From Streptomyces sulphureus DSM 40104 (GTDB lineage: Bacteria; Actinomycetota; Actinomycetes; Streptomycetales; Streptomycetaceae): a stretch of DNA of 64,000 nucleotides. The position numbers and the translations under genes were made by a program. The stretch lies in NCBI RefSeq assembly GCF_000381025.1, contig NZ_KB905816.1, positions 620,001 through 684,000 on the forward strand, in the 5' to 3' direction. Shown piece after piece: positions 8,499 to 18,792 of the stretch (position 1 is the first letter of the stretch; the number at the start of each line of letters is the position of its first letter). The notes under the pieces are model-generated. The model was not told the origin of the DNA and searched no databases. It worked only from the letters and a program-made list of their open reading frames with translations.

Positions 8499-9772
8499 CG
8501 CAATGCCCCGTGACCGGCGCCGGTACGCAGCCGTCCGAGACCGTCGTGCTCGATCCGCTCGTCCAGGACCTCGCCGGCGAGGGGGCACGGCTGCGCGAGG
8601 CCGGCCCGGTCGCCCGGGTCGAGCTCCCCGGCGGCGTTCCCTGCTGGGCGGTGACGCACCACGCCGAGGCGCGCCAACTGCTCACGGACGCGCGGCTGGT
8701 GAAGGACATCGGCAAGTGGGGCGCATGGCGGCGCGGCGAGATCTCACCGTCCTGGCCGCTGATCGGACTCGCGGCACCGGGCCCGAGCATGCTCACCTAC
8801 GACGGCGCCGAGCACCGCAGACTGCGGACGCTCACCGCCCAGGCGCTGACGCCGCGGCGGGTGGAGGCGATGCGTCCGGTGATCGAGGAGATAACGCAGC
8901 GGCTCCTCGACGAACTCGCCGAGTCCGCCGACGAGCGCGGGGCCGCCGACCTGAAGGCGACGTTCGCCTACGAGCTGCCGATGAGCGTCATCGCCGAACT
9001 CCTCGGTGTGGCGACCAACGACGAGCCACGGCTGCGCAAACTCTACGAGGGCTTCTTCAGCAGCGTCACACCGCCCGAAGAGGTGCAGCAGGTGATGACG
9101 GAGCTCGCCGAGTTCTTCACGGGCGTGCTCGAGGAGAAGAAGCGGAACCCGGGCGACGACCTCACCACCGCGCTGCTCCAGGCGGCCGAGGAGGGCGACA
9201 CCCTCACCGACGAGGAGGTCCTGGCGACGATCCAGGTGCTCGTCGCGGCCGGGCACGAGACGACGATCAGCCTCATCGTCAACGCGGTGCGGGCGCTCCT
9301 CACCCATCCCGAGCAGCTCTCCGCCGTGCTCGCGGGCGACGTGAGCTGGGACTCGGTGATCGAGGAGGTGCTGCGCTGGGATGCGCCCACCACACACGTG
9401 CTGATCAGGTTCGCCACCGAGGACGTCGAGGTCGGCGACACCGTGATCGGAGAGGGGGACGCTTTGATCATCGCTTACGGTGCGATCGGGCGGGACGAGG
9501 CCCAACACGGTTCGGACGCGGCGGAGTTCGTGAGCACCCGCAGTCCCAACCGGCACATCTCGTTCGGGTACGGGCCGCACGTCTGCCCGGGGGCTCCGCT
9601 GTCGCGGCTGGAGGCGCGCGTGGCGCTGCCGGCGCTGTTCGCCCGCTTCCCCGACATGGTGCTGGGCGTCCCCGCGTCCGAGCTGCGCAACAAGCCGGCC
9701 GTCACACAGAACGAGTTGCAGGCGCTGCCCGTGCTGCTGCACGGCGCGAAGGAGGGCCTCGCGACGGCGTGA
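8495..9772 (+). CDS. cvnF: Conservon-linked cytochrome P450, CYP154-like
   Basis: A 425-residue P450 with all standard motifs: I-helix AGHET (252-256), K-helix ExxR at Glu291-Arg294, and heme loop FGYGPHVCPGAPLSR with Cys364. It is the usual partner of a CYP157-type P450 behind conservons (CYP154 or CYP156 families), so it may be the catalytically normal half of a pair. The GTG start lies inside the GTGA overlap with the previous gene, eight bases after GGAGG. Redox partners are not encoded in the window. Last gene of the conservon operon. Confidence 0.88.
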   Translation: MTQCPVTGAGTQPSETVVLDPLVQDLAGEGARLREAGPVARVELPGGVPCWAVTHHAEARQLLTDARLVKDIGKWGAWRRGEISPSWPLIGLAAPGPSMLTYDGAEHRRLRTLTAQALTPRRVEAMRPVIEEITQRLLDELAESADERGAADLKATFAYELPMSVIAELLGVATNDEPRLRKLYEGFFSSVTPPEEVQQVMTELAEFFTGVLEEKKRNPGDDLTTALLQAAEEGDTLTDEEVLATIQVLVAAGHETTISLIVNAVRALLTHPEQLSAVLAGDVSWDSVIEEVLRWDAPTTHVLIRFATEDVEVGDTVIGEGDALIIAYGAIGRDEAQHGSDAAEFVSTRSPNRHISFGYGPHVCPGAPLSRLEARVALPALFARFPDMVLGVPASELRNKPAVTQNELQALPVLLHGAKEGLATA

Positions 9773-9773
9773 G

Positions 9774-9812
9774 CCCCGAGGCGGGGACGGCCGCTCGGAG
9801 GTGAGGCTCCGA
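9774..9812 (+). terminator. Two small hairpins after the conservon operon
   Basis: CCCCG/CGGGG with a 3-nt loop (9774-9786) starts one base after the P450 stop codon. TCGGAG/CTCCGA with a 6-nt loop (9795-9812) follows. Neither has a T-tract, which is common for GC-rich actinomycete terminators, so support is structural only. Confidence 0.4.
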
Positions 9813-10301
9813 CGCCGCTCCACCCGTGGCAGGCCCCGACCGGGATGAGCCGCCTCGCCCGGTCTCCCACTCGCTGGGACGCCGCCGCTCCGAGGGGCGG
9901 CCCGGGGTGGGGTGGGCGTCGTACACGGCGGCTCGGGCTGCGTCTGTTGCTCCGTCTTCGGTACGAGGGCGGAGTCGGTGCGTGCTCGCGTCGGACGTCG
10001 GTTCCGCTGCTGCCCGGACGACAGGCGCCAAGAAGCGTTTGCCGCACGGGATTTCCGTTACTGCTGAAGTTTCACAGGACCGGTGCGACAGCAATACTGT
10101 TGAACAGGGTTCGGTGGCGCGCTGTACGGTCCCAGGACGCGACCGCACGGCGGCGTTCCGGCCCGGCACGGCCGCCGTCGGCCTCCGACCGCGGGCACAG
10201 GCCGCGGCGAGCAGGCCGGAGCGCTTCGGCAGTTCCGGGTCGGGACCGCGCGGGCGACAGAGCCACGTCGCCGTTCGGCAGCACGGAGAGGAGCACGGCA
10301 G
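9813..10301. other. Intergenic region upstream of the MerR-type gene
   Basis: No gene is recognised in this gap of about 0.49 kb. Its right half is distinctly less GC-rich (10030-10110) and carries the promoter candidate and palindrome described separately. Confidence 0.4.
10070..10098 (+). promoter_or_regulatory. Candidate promoter of the MerR-type gene
   Basis: TTTCAC (10070-10075) and AATACT (10093-10098) are separated by 17 bp in the least GC-rich part of the gap. The perfect palindrome CTGTTGAACAG (10097-10107, 5-bp arms around one base) overlaps the -10 edge and could be a binding site. This is pattern evidence only; distance to the ATG is about 200 bp. Confidence 0.3.
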
Positions 10302-11201
10302 ATGGAGCGGCACGGCGGACGGGCGGCGCAGGTCTCCCCAGCGCCCCCACCCGAAACGGACGGGCGCGCCCTTGCCGACGCCGCGGCGCCCACCTCCTCC
10401 GCGCGCGAGGAGCCGCCCTCCGCGCCGCTCACGCAGGACGTCCTCACCGTCGACCAACTCGCGGCGCGTGCAGGCGTCACGGTCCGCACCGTCCGCTTCT
10501 ACAGCACCCGGGGACTGCTCCCTCCGCCCACCATCGGGCCCCGTCGCGTGGGGCGTTACGGCCCCGACCACCTCGCGCGGCTGGCCCTGATCGAGGAGCT
10601 CCAGCACCAGGGGATGACCCTCGCCGCGATCGAGCGCTACCTCCAGCGGCTCCCCGAGGACATCACCCCGCACGAGTTGGCGATCCATCGCGCGGTGGTC
10701 GCCTCCTGGCTCCCCGACACCGTCGACGAGGCCTCGCGCGAGGAGTTGGAGGGCCGTGTCGGGAGGAAGCTCACCGACAGGGACCTGGAGCGGCTCGCCG
10801 CCATGCGGGTACTGGAACGGACGGGCGATCCGGACGTCTTCCTCGTCGATCCCGGACTCGTCCACCTCGGAGTGCGCATTCTCGACGTGCCGATATCGAC
10901 CGAGGCGATCGTCTCGGCGCGCGAGGTGATGCTGGAGCACAGCCGGTCGGCGGCGCGGGAGTTGAGCCGGCTCTTCAAGGACGAGGTCTGGGAGCCCTAC
11001 CGCGACAGGCAGCCCGACGCGGAGGGCGTCGAGGAGATGAAGTACCTCTCGGCCCACATGCAGCCGATGGTCGTCCAAGCCCTGGTGACGACGTTCCAAC
11101 GCTCCATGCAGGAGGAACTCCGTGGCGTCTTTCCCGACGAACGGGCCCCGCGGACGAGCGGGGGCCGCGGCGGGGGCGGCGAGCGGAGCGGCCGGAGGTG
11201 A
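10302..11201 (+). CDS. MerR-family transcriptional regulator
   Basis: A 299-residue regulator. Residues 1-45 are a Pro/Ala-rich extension. Residues ~47-115 form the MerR winged helix (LTVDQLAARAGVTVRTVRFY, then GLLPPPTIGPRRVGRYG) with the typical 'YSTRGLLPPP' turn. The C-terminal ~180 residues are helical and do not show metal-binding cysteines, so an effector other than a metal is likely. ATG start at 10302 after GGAGAGGAG. It is flanked by a conservon operon on the left and the convergent beta-oxidation operon on the right. The target is unknown; regulation of the neighbouring fatty-acid genes is possible but not shown. Confidence 0.85.
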   Translation: MERHGGRAAQVSPAPPPETDGRALADAAAPTSSAREEPPSAPLTQDVLTVDQLAARAGVTVRTVRFYSTRGLLPPPTIGPRRVGRYGPDHLARLALIEELQHQGMTLAAIERYLQRLPEDITPHELAIHRAVVASWLPDTVDEASREELEGRVGRKLTDRDLERLAAMRVLERTGDPDVFLVDPGLVHLGVRILDVPISTEAIVSAREVMLEHSRSAARELSRLFKDEVWEPYRDRQPDAEGVEEMKYLSAHMQPMVVQALVTTFQRSMQEELRGVFPDERAPRTSGGRGGGGERSGRR

Positions 11202-11467
11202 GGCCGGGAAGCGGCCGCGATCTCCCAGCCCGAGGACTACCCGACGCCTGACGCGATGCACTCAGCCGGGGGCGGCGGCTCCGGAGCCCCCGTGAACTCA
11301 GGGGGACGCACGTTGCCGGGGCAGACGCCGAGAGGTTGCAACCGCGGCCGCACGTTGATCCCGGTCACTCTCTCGTAACTGCTTCTACCGGCCGTCCCCT
11401 CCGATGCACAACCCGCTCATGGGATTGCGCACCGGCAGGGCACGACCGTACACAGAACTCCGAGGAC

Positions 11468-13675
11468 TCAGTCCGAGAAGCGCTCCCCCTTCTCGGCCTT
11501 CTGCACGAGCAGCTCCGGGACGGCGAACCGGTCACCGTACTGTTCCTGCAACTGACGGGCTCTGGCGACGAATCCGGGCAAGCCGCCCTCGTAGCCGTTG
11601 ATGTACTGGATGACCCCTCCGCTCCACGGCGGGAAGCCGATCCCCATGAGGGAACCGATGTTGGCATCGGCAACGGACGTGAGAACCCCCTCCTCGAAGA
11701 GGCGGACGGTGTCGAGCGCCTCGGAGAAGAGCATCCGCTCCTGCATGTCGACGAAGGGAACCTCGGCCCGTTCGCCCTCCGCCGGGCCGAAGTGCTCGCG
11801 GAGACCGGGCCACAGACGCGTGCGCTTGCCGTTCTCGTCGTACTCGTAGAAGCCTGCGCCGGCGCTGCGACCGGTGCGACCGAACTCGTCGATCATGCGG
11901 TCGATGACGGCGTCTGCCGGGTGGTCGGGGAAGTCGACGCCTTCGGCGCGGAGCGCCTCCTGTGTCTCCTTCCGGATCTTCCGCGGCAGGGTGAGCGTCA
12001 GCTCGTCCATGAGGGAGAGCACCTTCGCCGGATACCCGGCCTGGGCCGCCGCCTGCTCGACGGTGGCCGGCTCCACGCCTTCTGCGAGGAGCGCGACGCC
12101 TTCGTTGAGGAACTGCCCGATGACACGGGAGGTGAAGAACCCGCGCGAGTCCTGCACCACGATGGGCGTCTTCCTGATCTGCCGGACGAGGTCGAAGGCA
12201 CGGGCGAGCGCCTCGTCACCGGTCTGCCGCCCACGGATGATCTCGACGAGCGGCATCTTGTCGACGGGCGAGAAGAAGTGCAGGCCGACGAAGTCGCTCT
12301 GCCTCTCGACCCCTTCGGCGAGCATGCTGATCGGCAGCGTCGAGGTGTTGGAGCAGAGCAGGGCGTCCGGCTCCACGACATCCTCGATCTCCTGAAAGAC
12401 CCGGTGCTTGAGCGAAGGATCCTCGAAGACGGCCTCGATCACCGCGTCGCAGCCTGCCAGGTCCTTCGGGTCCGCGGTGGGGGTGATGCGGGAGAGCAGT
12501 TCGTCCCGCTTCGCCTCGGTGGTGCGGCCCCGGCTGAGCGCCTTCTCCAGTAGGCCGGCGGAGTACTCCTTGCCCTTCTCCGCCGCCTCCTGGGACACGT
12601 CCTTGAGCACCACCTCGATGCCGGCCTTGGCGCAGGCGTAGGCGATGCCCGCGCCCATCATGCCGGCGCCGAGCACTGCCGCCTTGCTGACAGTGCGCTC
12701 CTCGATCCCGTCGGGGCGGCTCGCGCCGGAGTTGACGGCCTGGAGGTCGAAGAAGAACGCCTGCGTCATGTTCTTCGCGATCTGGCCGGTGACGAGCTCG
12801 GTGAAGTAGCGGCTCTCGATCACCTGGGCCGTCTCGAAGTCGACCTGCGAACCCTCGATCGCCGCCGCCATGATGTTCCGCTGCGCCGGATAGGGCGCCC
12901 CGGCCGTCTGCTTGACGAGGTTCGCCGGGAAGGCGGGCAGATTGGCCGCGAACTTGGGCGACGCGGGCGTGCCCCCGGGGATGCGGTACCCCTCGACGTC
13001 CCACGGCTGCCGGGACTCGGGGTGTGCGTCGATGAAGGCCCGCGCCGCGGCGAGGAGTTCCTCCTGCGTGCCCACGACCTCGTGCACGAGGCCCTTCTCC
13101 TTGGCCTTCGCCGGAAAGTACTGCTGGCCTTGGAGAAGCACGTTGAGCAGCGCGTCGGCGATTCCGAGGAGGCGCACGGTGCGGACGACGCCGCCGCCCC
13201 CGGGAAGCAGTCCGAAACTCGACTCGGGACAGCCGATCTTGGAGCCCTTCGCGTCGAGCGCGACCCGGTGGTGGCACGCGAGGGCGAGCTCCAAACCGCC
13301 GCCGAGCGCCGCACCGTTGATCGCGGCGACGACGGGGACGCCCAGTGTCTCGATCCGTCGCAGAGCGCTCTTGATCTGCATCCCCGACTCGAACACCTGC
13401 TGAGCGTGCTCGGGCGTCGCCTGGATCAGGTCGTTGAGGTCCCCTCCCGCGAAGAAGGTCTTCTTCGCCGAGGTGAAGACGACCCCGCGGATCGCCTCCC
13501 GCTCCTCTTCCAGTCGGTCGGCGACGGCGCCGATCGAGGTGCGGAAGGCGGCGTTCATGGTGTTCGCCGACTGCCCGGGATCGTCGAGGACGAGCGTCAC
13601 GACGCCCGTGTCGTCCTGCTCCCAGCGGATGGTGGACGCCTCGCCCACGGCCGGGTTGGGTGTGCTGCTGCTCAT
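11468..13675 (-). CDS. fadB: FadB-like 3-hydroxyacyl-CoA dehydrogenase / enoyl-CoA hydratase
   Basis: A 735-residue bifunctional beta-oxidation enzyme. Residues ~10-200 form a crotonase domain ([20 protein letters not shown] oxyanion-hole segment). Residues ~330-520 form the NAD-binding dehydrogenase domain ([25 protein letters not shown]), with the catalytic His in [17 protein letters not shown], followed by two C-terminal dimerisation domains. It hydrates 2-enoyl-CoA and oxidises the 3-hydroxy product. The start (MSSSTPN) was chosen over a longer upstream frame because it has CCGGAG 8 bases upstream and lies 34 bp after the thiolase stop. Last gene of a four-gene minus-strand operon. Confidence 0.95.
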   Translation of the reverse strand: MSSSTPNPAVGEASTIRWEQDDTGVVTLVLDDPGQSANTMNAAFRTSIGAVADRLEEEREAIRGVVFTSAKKTFFAGGDLNDLIQATPEHAQQVFESGMQIKSALRRIETLGVPVVAAINGAALGGGLELALACHHRVALDAKGSKIGCPESSFGLLPGGGGVVRTVRLLGIADALLNVLLQGQQYFPAKAKEKGLVHEVVGTQEELLAAARAFIDAHPESRQPWDVEGYRIPGGTPASPKFAANLPAFPANLVKQTAGAPYPAQRNIMAAAIEGSQVDFETAQVIESRYFTELVTGQIAKNMTQAFFFDLQAVNSGASRPDGIEERTVSKAAVLGAGMMGAGIAYACAKAGIEVVLKDVSQEAAEKGKEYSAGLLEKALSRGRTTEAKRDELLSRITPTADPKDLAGCDAVIEAVFEDPSLKHRVFQEIEDVVEPDALLCSNTSTLPISMLAEGVERQSDFVGLHFFSPVDKMPLVEIIRGRQTGDEALARAFDLVRQIRKTPIVVQDSRGFFTSRVIGQFLNEGVALLAEGVEPATVEQAAAQAGYPAKVLSLMDELTLTLPRKIRKETQEALRAEGVDFPDHPADAVIDRMIDEFGRTGRSAGAGFYEYDENGKRTRLWPGLREHFGPAEGERAEVPFVDMQERMLFSEALDTVRLFEEGVLTSVADANIGSLMGIGFPPWSGGVIQYINGYEGGLPGFVARARQLQEQYGDRFAVPELLVQKAEKGERFSD

Positions 13676-13709
13676 GTTGGCGCTCCGGAGTGCGAGTTCG
13701 GGTCGGTGG

Positions 13710-14924
<1,215 letters not shown>

Positions 14925-14991
14925 GTGGTGTCCTTTCGAGGGTGGGCTGGTGTCGAGGTGGGGGACGCCGACGGCCGGCGCCTCGGGTCGG

Positions 14992-16134
14992 CTACGTCAG
15001 GAGCGAGCGCCCGATGATCTCCTTCATGATCTCGGTTGTGCCTCCGTAGATGGTCTGGATACGACCGTCGACGAACGCTCTCGCCACCGGGTACTCCGCC
15101 ATGTAGCCGTAACCGCCGTGGAGTTGCAGACAGCGGTCCGTGACCTTCTTCTGCAGCTCGGTCGCCCACCACTTGGCCATCGACGCGTGGACGGCGTCGA
15201 GTTCGCCCTTGTCGTGATCGACAATGCAGCGGTCGATGAACGCCCTCGTGACCGCGCACTCGGTCGCCATCTCGGCTATCTCGAAGCGTATGTGCTGGAG
15301 CTTGGCGAGCGGCCTGCCGAACGCCTCCCGCTCTTTGACGTACTGCTGCGTCGTCTCCAGCAGATGCTCCGCCGCCGCCGCACCGGCCATCGCGATCCCC
15401 ATGCGTTCCTGCGCGAGGTGCGTCATCAGATGGACGAAGGCACCGTTGACCTCGCCGAGCAGGTTCTCCTTCGGGACCTTGACGTCCTGGAAGAAGAGCT
15501 CGGCGGTGTCCTGGGCCTTCTGACCGATCTTGTCGAGGTTGCGTCCGCGTTCGAAGCCCTCCATGCCACGTTCGACGACGAGCAGACTGAGGCCGTGCGC
15601 CCCGCCCTCGGGGGTCGTGCGGGCCACCACGACGACGAGGTCGGCGAGGATGCCGTTGGAGATGAAGGTCTTGGAGCCGTTGAGCAGCCAGTGGTCACCA
15701 CGGTCCTCGGCGGAGGTGCGGATGCCCTGGAGGTCGGAGCCGGCTCCGGGTTCGGTCATCGCGATGGCGGAGATCGTCTCGCCGCTGCAGAAGCCGGGCA
15801 GCCATCGCCGCTTCTGTTCCTCGGTGCCGAGAGCGGTCAGGTAGGGGCCGACGATGTCGTTGTGGAGCGAGACGGCAAGACCGGCGGCGCCGGAGCGGGC
15901 GAACTCCTCGCTGAGGACTGCGGCGTAGCGGAAGTCGGATGCGCCTCCGCCGCCGAACTCCTCCGGGACGGCGATACCGAGGAGGCCCTGCCGACCCGCG
16001 GCCCTCCAGACCTCCCTGGAGACCTGGCCGTCGCGCTCCCACTCGGCGTAGTGCGGCTCGACCTCCTTTTGCAGGAAGGTGCGCACGGTACGGCGGAACG
16101 CCTCGTGGTCCTCGGTGAAGAGCTGGCGCTGCAT
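14992..16134 (-). CDS. fadE: Acyl-CoA dehydrogenase (LCAD/IVD-like catalytic-base position)
   Basis: A 380-residue flavoenzyme introducing the alpha,beta double bond into acyl-CoA. The FAD/substrate motif [14 protein letters not shown] and the C-terminal [12 protein letters not shown] are clear. In most family members the catalytic Glu sits in YEGT; here that position is Gly (YGGT). A Glu in AQERMGIA aligns with the base position used by long-chain and isovaleryl-CoA dehydrogenases. Start ATG (MQRQLF) follows GAGAGGGGAAAAG, so a longer upstream frame was discarded. Electrons would go to ETF, which is not in the window. The neighbouring racemase suggests 2-methyl-branched substrates. Confidence 0.92.
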   Translation of the reverse strand: MQRQLFTEDHEAFRRTVRTFLQKEVEPHYAEWERDGQVSREVWRAAGRQGLLGIAVPEEFGGGGASDFRYAAVLSEEFARSGAAGLAVSLHNDIVGPYLTALGTEEQKRRWLPGFCSGETISAIAMTEPGAGSDLQGIRTSAEDRGDHWLLNGSKTFISNGILADLVVVVARTTPEGGAHGLSLLVVERGMEGFERGRNLDKIGQKAQDTAELFFQDVKVPKENLLGEVNGAFVHLMTHLAQERMGIAMAGAAAAEHLLETTQQYVKEREAFGRPLAKLQHIRFEIAEMATECAVTRAFIDRCIVDHDKGELDAVHASMAKWWATELQKKVTDRCLQLHGGYGYMAEYPVARAFVDGRIQTIYGGTTEIMKEIIGRSLLT

Positions 16135-16181
16135 CTTTTCCCCTCTCGGGGCTGGTTCGGCGGGGCGCGCCGAAGGGGCGG

Positions 16182-17318
16182 TCAGAGGGTCTCGTTCAGG
16201 AGCGCCGGGATCTGCCAGTCCGCGGCGACTTCTCTGGTGTGCTCGCCCGGCTCGGCCGGACGCCCGTCGATCTCGGTCGGCGTCGCGCTGAATCGGGGGG
16301 CGGGCGCCGGCTGCACCATGCCGGCGCGTTCCACAAAAGTGCGGCGGGCCTTCAGGTGCGGGTGCTCCGGCGCTTCGGCGAGGGAGAGAACGGGGGCGAC
16401 GCAGGCGTCGCTCTCCGCGAACACCTCGGTCCACTCCTCGCGGGTGCGCACGGCGAACCGCTCCGCGATGGCCCGCTTCAACTCGCCCCAGCCGGCGACG
16501 TCCTCGCGGGGAGGCACCTCGTGCTCCAGTCCGAGAAGGCGGACGAACTCGGCGTAGAACGCGGGCTCCAGGGCGCCGACGGCCATGTAGGCGCCGTCGG
16601 CTGTGCGGTAGGTGCCGTAGAACGGAGCGCCGCCGTCGAGGAGGTTCGCCTCACGGCGGTCCTGCCATACTCCGGACGCGAGCATGCCGTGGAGTATCGA
16701 GGTGAGGTGCGAGGCGCCGTCGACGATGGCTGCGTCGACCACCTGGCCCGGTCCGCCTCCTCCTTCCGCGTGGCGGAGCGCGGCGAGTACGCCGACGACC
16801 AGGTAGAGGGAGCCGCCGGCGAAGTCACCGAGCAGATTGGCGGGAAAGGCGGGCGGGCCGTCCGCCGGTCCGCTGATGCCCAGGGCACCGGTGAGGGCGA
16901 TGTATCCGATGTCGTGACCCGCGCGCTCGGCCAACGGGCCGTCCTGCCCCCAACCTGTCATCCGGCCGTACACCAACGAGGGGTTGCGCCCCATGCACAC
17001 CTCGGGCCCCACACCCAGCCGTTCGGCCACGCCGGGACGGTACCCCTCGATGAGGACGTGCGCGCGATCGACCAACTGCAGCGCTGCTTCCCGGCCTTCG
17101 GCGGTCTTCAGGTCGACGACGACGGAGCGCTTGCCGCGGTTGGTGATGTCGTGCGGCGGGTCGATCGTGAGGGCGCCGCCACCGGGGCGGTCGATGCGCA
17201 CGACGTCCGCACCGAGGTCGGCGAGGAGCATGGCCGCGAAGGGGCCCGGACCGATACCCGCCAGCTCCACGACGCGGACACCGGAGAGCGGGCCGCCGCC
17301 CTGCTGTGCTTTTGCCAT
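16182..17318 (-). CDS. mcr: Alpha-methylacyl-CoA racemase (CaiB/BaiF family III)
   Basis: A 378-residue enzyme expected to interconvert (2R)- and (2S)-2-methylacyl-CoA so that branched chains can enter beta-oxidation. It has the three catalytic residues known from the mycobacterial racemase: His in AGHDIGYIALTGAL, Asp in NLLGDFAGGSLYLVVG, and Glu in VGALEPAFY. This separates it from CoA transferases of the same fold. Start ATG (MAKAQQ) follows GGAGAGG at 6 bases. First gene of the four-gene operon racemase, dehydrogenase, thiolase, FadB; 47 bp separate it from the dehydrogenase gene. A repeat element lies about 90-110 bp upstream. Confidence 0.9.
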   Translation of the reverse strand: MAKAQQGGGPLSGVRVVELAGIGPGPFAAMLLADLGADVVRIDRPGGGALTIDPPHDITNRGKRSVVVDLKTAEGREAALQLVDRAHVLIEGYRPGVAERLGVGPEVCMGRNPSLVYGRMTGWGQDGPLAERAGHDIGYIALTGALGISGPADGPPAFPANLLGDFAGGSLYLVVGVLAALRHAEGGGGPGQVVDAAIVDGASHLTSILHGMLASGVWQDRREANLLDGGAPFYGTYRTADGAYMAVGALEPAFYAEFVRLLGLEHEVPPREDVAGWGELKRAIAERFAVRTREEWTEVFAESDACVAPVLSLAEAPEHPHLKARRTFVERAGMVQPAPAPRFSATPTEIDGRPAEPGEHTREVAADWQIPALLNETL

Positions 17319-17403
17319 CGCCTCTCCAACTCCGCGTGCTGACAAGCCTCTTCGACGGTCACGCCTGCACTCGACCCGGGTGCGGGAAGAGCGGAGAACA
17401 AGC

Positions 17404-17426
17404 GTGTGACACAACTGATGTAACAC
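17404..17426 (-). promoter_or_regulatory. TGTRACAC direct repeat upstream of the racemase operon
   Basis: TGTGACAC (17405-17412) and TGTAACAC (17419-17426) are near-identical octamers with a 14-bp period. The first sits inside a small palindrome GTGTGACAC (17404-17412). The element ends about 85 bp before the racemase start, in the range expected for a promoter-overlapping operator, for instance of a TetR-type fatty-acid regulator. The binding protein is unknown. Confidence 0.4.
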
Positions 17427-17571
17427 CGGGAATGCTATGAACAGCGACCCGGTTTCACAAGACCTTGCGAGCGTCGCCGCCGTACCGCTCACGCCGACGC
17501 GGCCAAGAGCACCGCATCCGGCCGACGGCTGCAACTGACGCCACCGGAGCCGGAATCACACTTGCACCGCG

Positions 17572-17596
17572 GAGAACTGGGGTTCAGTCAGTTCTC
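17572..17596 (+). promoter_or_regulatory. Perfect 8-bp inverted repeat upstream of the SIS gene
   Basis: GAGAACTG (17572-17579) and CAGTTCTC (17589-17596) are exact reverse complements separated by 9 nt, centred about 227 bp before the SIS gene start. The length and spacing suit a dimeric repressor operator; a transcript hairpin is also possible. Confidence 0.4.
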
Positions 17597-17677
17597 AAGA
17601 TCCGTTACTCGCCGATCCGTTCACCCGTTCGTGGTGTGGACCGGGATTCGAAGATCTGCGTAGAGTTGCTCTCGGCA

Positions 17678-17707
17678 ACGCAGAATCACGCAGCTTCACG
17701 CAGAGAG
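17678..17707 (+). promoter_or_regulatory. Three tandem 10-bp repeats (ACGCAGnnnn)
   Basis: ACGCAGAATC, ACGCAGCTTC and ACGCAGAGAG follow each other with an exact 10-bp period, so the ACGCAG word falls on the same DNA face each turn. The array ends 103 bp before the SIS gene start. Direct-repeat operators are typical of DeoR-family sugar regulators, and such a regulator is the third gene of this operon, so autoregulation is a reasonable inference. Confidence 0.45.
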
Positions 17708-17810
17708 CGGCCTTCGCTCCGGCAGCGCAAGTCCCCGACGAAACGCCGCCCTGCGAGCGCTCCGCGCCCGAACCGACACCCAGGCCGACCGATCAGAAAA
17801 GGTGCCGCAG

Positions 17811-18704
17811 ATGCCCGAAACGGCGCACATGCAGGACGAGTTGACGAGTCAGCCGGCGCTGTGGCGCCGTGCCGCCGCACTCGCAAGCGAGACGGACTCC
17901 CTCCCGCGCAACGGCGAGCGGGTGGCCGTCGTCGGGTGCGGCACCTCCTGGTTCATGGCGCAGTCGTACGCCGCCCTCCGGGAACGCTCCGGGCAGGGCC
18001 TCACGGATGCGTTCGCGGCGTCCGAAGCGCTGCTCTCCCCTCCCCGCGGTTACGACTCCGTCGTGGCCCTCACGCGTTCCGGCACGACGACGGAGGTGCT
18101 CCGCCTCCTGGCCGATCTCGAACGCAGCACGCGCACGGTGACACTCGTCGGCGACACCCACTCCCCCGCCGTCGAACACTCCGACACCGTCATCCCCCTG
18201 CCGTTCGCCGACGAACGCTCCGTCGTCCAGACACGATTCGCGACGACGGCGCTCGCCCTTCTCAGAGCACACCTCGGCGAAGACCTCACCGGCGCGATAT
18301 CCGACGCAGAAGCCGCACTCGAGGCATCGGTGGAAGCGCAGTGGGTCGAGGCCGAGCAGTTCACCTTCCTCGGCACGGGCTGGACTGTCGGCCTTGCCCA
18401 TGAGGCGGCACTCAAGATGCGTGAAGCGTCGCAGAGTTGGACGGAGTCGTACCCTGCCATGGAGTACCGCCACGGTCCCATTTCCATAGCAGCTCAGGGT
18501 CGTGTCACCTGGACGTTCGGCCCGCCCCCGTCCGGGCTTGCCACCGAAGTGGCGCAGACCGGGGCGGAGTTCGTGGCGCACGACAGGGACCCGCTCGCTG
18601 AGCTCGTCCTGGTCCAACGGATCGCACTGGAGCGTGCCCGCGCCCGGGGGCTCGACCCGGACCTGCCGCGCAACCTCACACGCTCCGTCCAACTAGAAGG
18701 CTGA
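17811..18704 (+). CDS. SIS-domain sugar isomerase (AgaS/GlmS-C-like)
   Basis: A 297-residue protein with two tandem SIS (sugar isomerase) domains. The first (about 35-150) has VAVVGCGTSWFMAQS and ALTRSGTTTE, the phosphosugar-binding Ser/Thr loops. The second (about 170-290) has FLGTGWTVGLAHEAALKMREAS and the EYRHGP motif of GlmS/AgaS-type proteins. It probably isomerises or deaminates an amino-sugar phosphate. ATG at 17811 is preferred to GTG at 17802 because AAAAGG lies 8 bases before it. It is followed after 88 bp by a class II aldolase gene and then a DeoR gene, a set typical of galactosamine/tagatose-type pathways. The exact sugar is not determined. Confidence 0.85.
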   Translation: MPETAHMQDELTSQPALWRRAAALASETDSLPRNGERVAVVGCGTSWFMAQSYAALRERSGQGLTDAFAASEALLSPPRGYDSVVALTRSGTTTEVLRLLADLERSTRTVTLVGDTHSPAVEHSDTVIPLPFADERSVVQTRFATTALALLRAHLGEDLTGAISDAEAALEASVEAQWVEAEQFTFLGTGWTVGLAHEAALKMREASQSWTESYPAMEYRHGPISIAAQGRVTWTFGPPPSGLATEVAQTGAEFVAHDRDPLAELVLVQRIALERARARGLDPDLPRNLTRSVQLEG

Positions 18705-18792
18705 GTTTCCCTGCGGGGTGGGGCTCTCACCCCGGACCACCGCTGCACACCGCGCCCGAACGTCCGCCCTTCACAACGGGAAGCCGAGGACC

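Larger units (their letters stand above)
17319..17810. other. Divergent control region between racemase and SIS operons
   Basis: This 0.49-kb gap holds upstream DNA for both the minus-strand beta-oxidation operon and the plus-strand sugar operon. It contains three separate repeat elements, described in their own entries, and a locally AT-richer stretch near 17395-17460. No gene is recognised in it. Confidence 0.5.
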
